Below are positions 61,044 to 64,000 of a stretch of 64,000 nt of DNA, in pieces. Numbering within the stretch: position 1 is the stretch's first letter; the number at the start of each line of letters is the position of its first letter. The notes under the pieces were generated by a model, which did no database searches, was not told where the DNA came from, and saw only the letters and a program-made list of their open reading frames with translations. The DNA is from Puffinus mauretanicus (lineage: Eukaryota > Chordata > Aves > Procellariiformes > Procellariidae), in contig JAJKFH010002994.1 in the NCBI GenBank assembly GCA_023333565.1, positions 558,001-622,000 of the forward strand. The letters are read 5' to 3'. The translations under genes were made by a program, and so were the position numbers.

Positions 61044-61546
61044 CCTAAGAAGTCCGTAGATTCACTATTAATGTTCACATAATTGTCCATTATTCCTCCT
61101 TAAGAATAGCTCCCCTGCTCTTAGTACTACCAGCATGGGGTACTCAAGAACACCATTATAGGGGAAAGGAAGCACAACTGTAATCAAAACAATGATTACT
61201 ATCACATTCATTTAAATGCAGAGTGAGAAATGAATACAAAAATATTCACTTGAAAGTGAAAGGTAAGAAATTAACTTTTTCCCCATGGACATCAGAAACC
61301 TAACCTCAAAACCAGGAATTACTTGTCAATTTTTTACATCCCTTTGGAGCACACATTAGTTTCTCCTTCTGCATTTAAATGAATGTGATGGTAATCATTG
61401 TTTTGATTACAACTGTGTTTCCTTCCACCCAAAATGGTGTTCTTAAGGACCCCATGCTGGCAATTCTAAGAGCAGGAGAGCTGTTCTTAAGAAGTAGTAA
61501 TGGACAATTATGCAAGTGTTAGCAGTGAATCCACGGACTCTATAGG
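61044..61546. repeat. Large inverted repeat (192-bp arms, 119-bp spacer)
   Basis: The left arm 61044-61235 and the reverse complement of the right arm 61355-61546 align end to end without gaps, with about 33 mismatches by eye (about 83% identity). Well-matched pieces include cataattgtccatta, ctgctcttag, ccagcatgggg, taatcaaaacaatgatta and catcacattcatttaaatg. The spacer is 61236-61354. No coding sequence and no clear target-site duplication were seen. Transcribed as part of CUX1 pre-mRNA it would fold into a long hairpin. It could be an old non-autonomous DNA transposon (MITE with long terminal inverted repeats) or an inverted local duplication. Confidence 0.9.
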
Positions 61547-63839
61547 GCTGCTTATCTACTTAATGCAACACTTCCGTACAATTTCTTACAACTCCACAGA
61601 CAATAAAAACCATCATACCAACATCAAGAAAAAAACAGCATGATTAAAATAAAGTTGCCATTGTGGTTAACATAGAAACATCTTTCTCCTTCTTGTAAGG
61701 CTTATTTATGAAGATGGAACCAGGAGCGTAAAGTCAAAATTGGGGCTTAACAATGACGGTTATATACAGTTTTCATGTCTCCTGATAAATGCCCAAATTC
61801 ACCTCGGATGCTAACTTCAGCACCTGTTCTATTGTCTTCAGTCATTTCTACCAACCCTAAGTTACCATCTAATCTCATCTTTGTTCTGTCTCCTGGCAAA
61901 TGGCTACCACCTCCTCCTTCTGCTTTCAGTTTTAACTACCCTCTTCTATTTCTAACTCCCTGAAGTCTGTCCCAATTTACTGAGCCTGGGCACCAGTAGG
62001 CAGGAGCTAAGCCTTCCTTACATTGGAAAGCTGCCTTCCAAATGCCTGCCTCTTGTTTTTTCACTGCTCCCAAGCTGTCCATAGCAGGCCTGAGTTCTGG
62101 TGCGGATGGATTTTCAGCAATACCCTGGTTTGCGACTGATGGCCAGACTCACTCTTACAGCCTGCTTCTTCCATCAACCTCAACACCATCTGCCTTCCAA
62201 AACAACTGCATAGCACCAGTGGCAGAAGATAATCTGTTTAGTATTTTCCCTACTACATTCCCAAATGGTCAGAAATAGGGCTATTGAGGGAAAGTAATAA
62301 TTATGCCTAGGCTCATTAATCAATGTTAAGCATGTGCATCAGCCATAGGGTTGAAACAGTATTATAATCCAAGAAATCGCTGTGGTACTATCACAGGGAG
62401 AAATGACAGCTACGCACTGCTTGAGAGCTGGGATTTTCCTCCAGATAACTACTCCTAGCTTTGAGATACTTGATACCGTTTATCAAATTTGTTATGAAGG
62501 TGCCTGCTAACGGCACCTTTACTGTAAGCACTGAGCAGCAAATGATATTTCAGGAATTGTCAACATGTCTAGTTAACCAAGTTTAATAAGATACTTAATT
62601 TCCTTACAGTATCTATTGTAGCATCCCCCAGAAAGTTATCAGTTCTGCCCTCCCACCCCTTGTCTTCATCAATTATGATCAACGAGCTTCTGAATAAATG
62701 CATATACATACATACTCCAACTAGGTCTCCAATATGTACAGTCAGTATGTATTTACATCAGTGAATTCGGTAAATTCAATCACAGTGTCAGTAGAACCAC
62801 CACAGACTTGACTCTGCACATTTTTAAGGAGTAAAAACCAGGGCAATCAACTTCTGTCACACCTTGTTACTGCTGCTTTCAGGTTGCATAGCATGTACTT
62901 GAGCGTAATGCTGAACAGAGAGCGCCCTGGGGTTCTGCTCAAAGAGGAGGATGCCTGTGCAAAATGCAGAATGAGATGGAGCCAGGGAGAAAAGGGGCCA
63001 AAAAAAGGGAAGGATTGTTTCAAACATCAAGGATTCAATACATTTACTCCAAGATTCAGACACCTGTAGGAGACAAATTGGCCAAAAGGCTCAGGTCATG
63101 ACCAAAAGCAGAAAACACATATAGGAGCTTTTAGAGTGGGAATCTATTCTCAACTGCAAATGAAGAAGATTAGGTACAGTAGAGGGTTTTGTGAGACACA
63201 ATTCAAGACAATAGAGCAACAAATTCACTGAACTGGTAGATTAAGTGAGAGAGGGCACAAACCTAAGGGGAAAAGAAGTTAAGAAGATTTTGACAGAATC
63301 TTAAATAACTGCAGTTAAGGATGTGGGTTCAAATCCCCCCAAAGAAGAAGAGGAGTGTGAAAAGGGCCCAATGGCCAAAGTACAAACTCTTCACTGACCT
63401 CAAATGAAAGAAGAAAGCCTGAGGGATGAAAGATTTGGGTGCGACTGCCAAAGACAAGTATAAATGTACAGCATAAATATTTAGAAATAAAATCAGAAAT
63501 GTTCCAACACAGAATAGGAGAAAACTAGCAAGAAATCCAATAAGCAGCAAGAAATACATTTTATAAATAAAGAACAGTGGAATGACAACCAAAGGGACTG
63601 CTGGCTTACCATATGGTGAAAAAAGAACATCAACAAGAGCACAAGGGATGTCTTTTTAAATTGGCTTTTACTAGAAGACCTGCCAGTAGATGGCTAACAT
63701 GAGGAGAAAAGAGCAGAGGTTTTAAAACTTTATCTTCAACAGATTACAAAGATGTCAATGTAATTGGGGTTTAGGTATTTTCAAACTGGCTTGGCTTCAT
63801 AAACTTTGTTGTTATGTATGCTAAAAAACTGACAAATAA

Positions 63840-64000
63840 TCCAAGACATTAGCTGTTACCTTAAAAAGGACCTAAAAAGGCCAAATGTACAGCACATTTT
63901 TAAAAGTGGCAGAAAAAGAAGCAGAAGACAGGGAGGCTGGACACCTTAAGAGCAATCAAGGAAAACTATAAACCAAATAACCACCTGCTAGTAAGCATCT
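63840..64000 (+). mobile_element. Probable LINE (CR1/L3-like) remnant at right edge
   Basis: The order gcacatttttaaaagtggc, then a purine-rich stretch, then gaaaactataaaccaaataa recalls the reverse-transcriptase region of CR1-type LINEs, where an F-K-K-G motif is followed by N-Y-R-P. Here the frame is broken and only N-Y-x-P survives (E-N-Y-K-P). The purine-rich, A-rich plus strand extends left to about 62900 and may belong to the same element, which runs off the window. Confidence 0.35.

Larger units (their letters stand above)
36595..64000 (-). other. CUX1: CUX1 intron 2 (partial, at least 27.4 kb)
   Basis: Sequence upstream of exon 3. The exon that should encode the preceding segment ending T-P-E was not found by eye, so this looks like one long intron, as expected for the 5' part of CUX1. 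It contains a CR1 3' end (about 37535-37727), a TG/TA/CA repeat (43408-43466), a GC-rich patch (about 49.54-49.89 kb), a 27-bp tandem duplication (55794-55847), a large inverted repeat (61044-61546) and LINE-like sequence at the right edge. Confidence 0.75.

Noticed and set aside
63325..63345. ggttcaaatcc, a match to the tRNA B-box
   Set aside because: There is no A-box at the right distance, no pairing acceptor stem and no anticodon arm. It is probably chance or part of a degraded retroelement.
36595..64000. Search for CUX1 exon 2 (R-E-L-D-A-T-A-T-V to T-P-E)
   Set aside because: Not found when reading the minus strand by eye. I conclude it lies outside the window, though a translated alignment would settle it.

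Overview
This window is vertebrate nuclear DNA that lies almost entirely inside one gene. Reading the minus strand right to left, six short exons with good splice sites encode consecutive pieces of the N-terminal coiled-coil region shared by CUX1 (homeodomain factor p200 CUX1/CDP) and its Golgi splice isoform CASP. The six pieces join with matching codon phases into 533 nt of open reading frame, about residues 59-236 of the long form. The sequence fits CUX1 far better than the paralogue CUX2. An old CR1 LINE 3' end of avian type, the low repeat density and the compact introns point to a bird (or another archosaur). Exon numbers follow the human gene from memory and are approximate.

Layout from high to low coordinate (direction of transcription): part of intron 2 (36595-64000), exon 3 (36547-36594), intron 3 (22443-36546), exon 4 (22364-22442), intron 4 (8601-22363), exon 5 (8463-8600), intron 5 (5098-8462), exon 6 (4974-5097), intron 6 (3010-4973), exon 7 (2933-3009), intron 7 (2121-2932), exon 8 (2054-2120) and part of intron 8 (1-2053). 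The first exon(s), exon 2, the cut repeats, the homeodomain and the CASP-specific end all lie outside the window. I recognise no second protein gene, rRNA, tRNA, CRISPR array or prokaryotic feature. The other open frames are short, lack a recognisable family and look like chance frames.

The introns carry the more unusual material. (1) A large inverted repeat at 61044-61546 has two 192-bp arms, about 83% identical with no gaps, around a 119-bp spacer. (2) Two CpG-rich islands sit in intron 4, at about 12.85-13.26 kb and 18.30-18.50 kb. The first lies next to an AT-rich block full of homeodomain-like motifs that resembles a conserved enhancer. (3) A weaker GC-rich patch sits in intron 2 near 49.5-49.9 kb. 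(4) Small palindromes, tandem duplications, G-runs and degraded LINE pieces make up the rest. I did not find an obviously new molecular system. The palindrome and the intragenic island/enhancer pair are the best leads.
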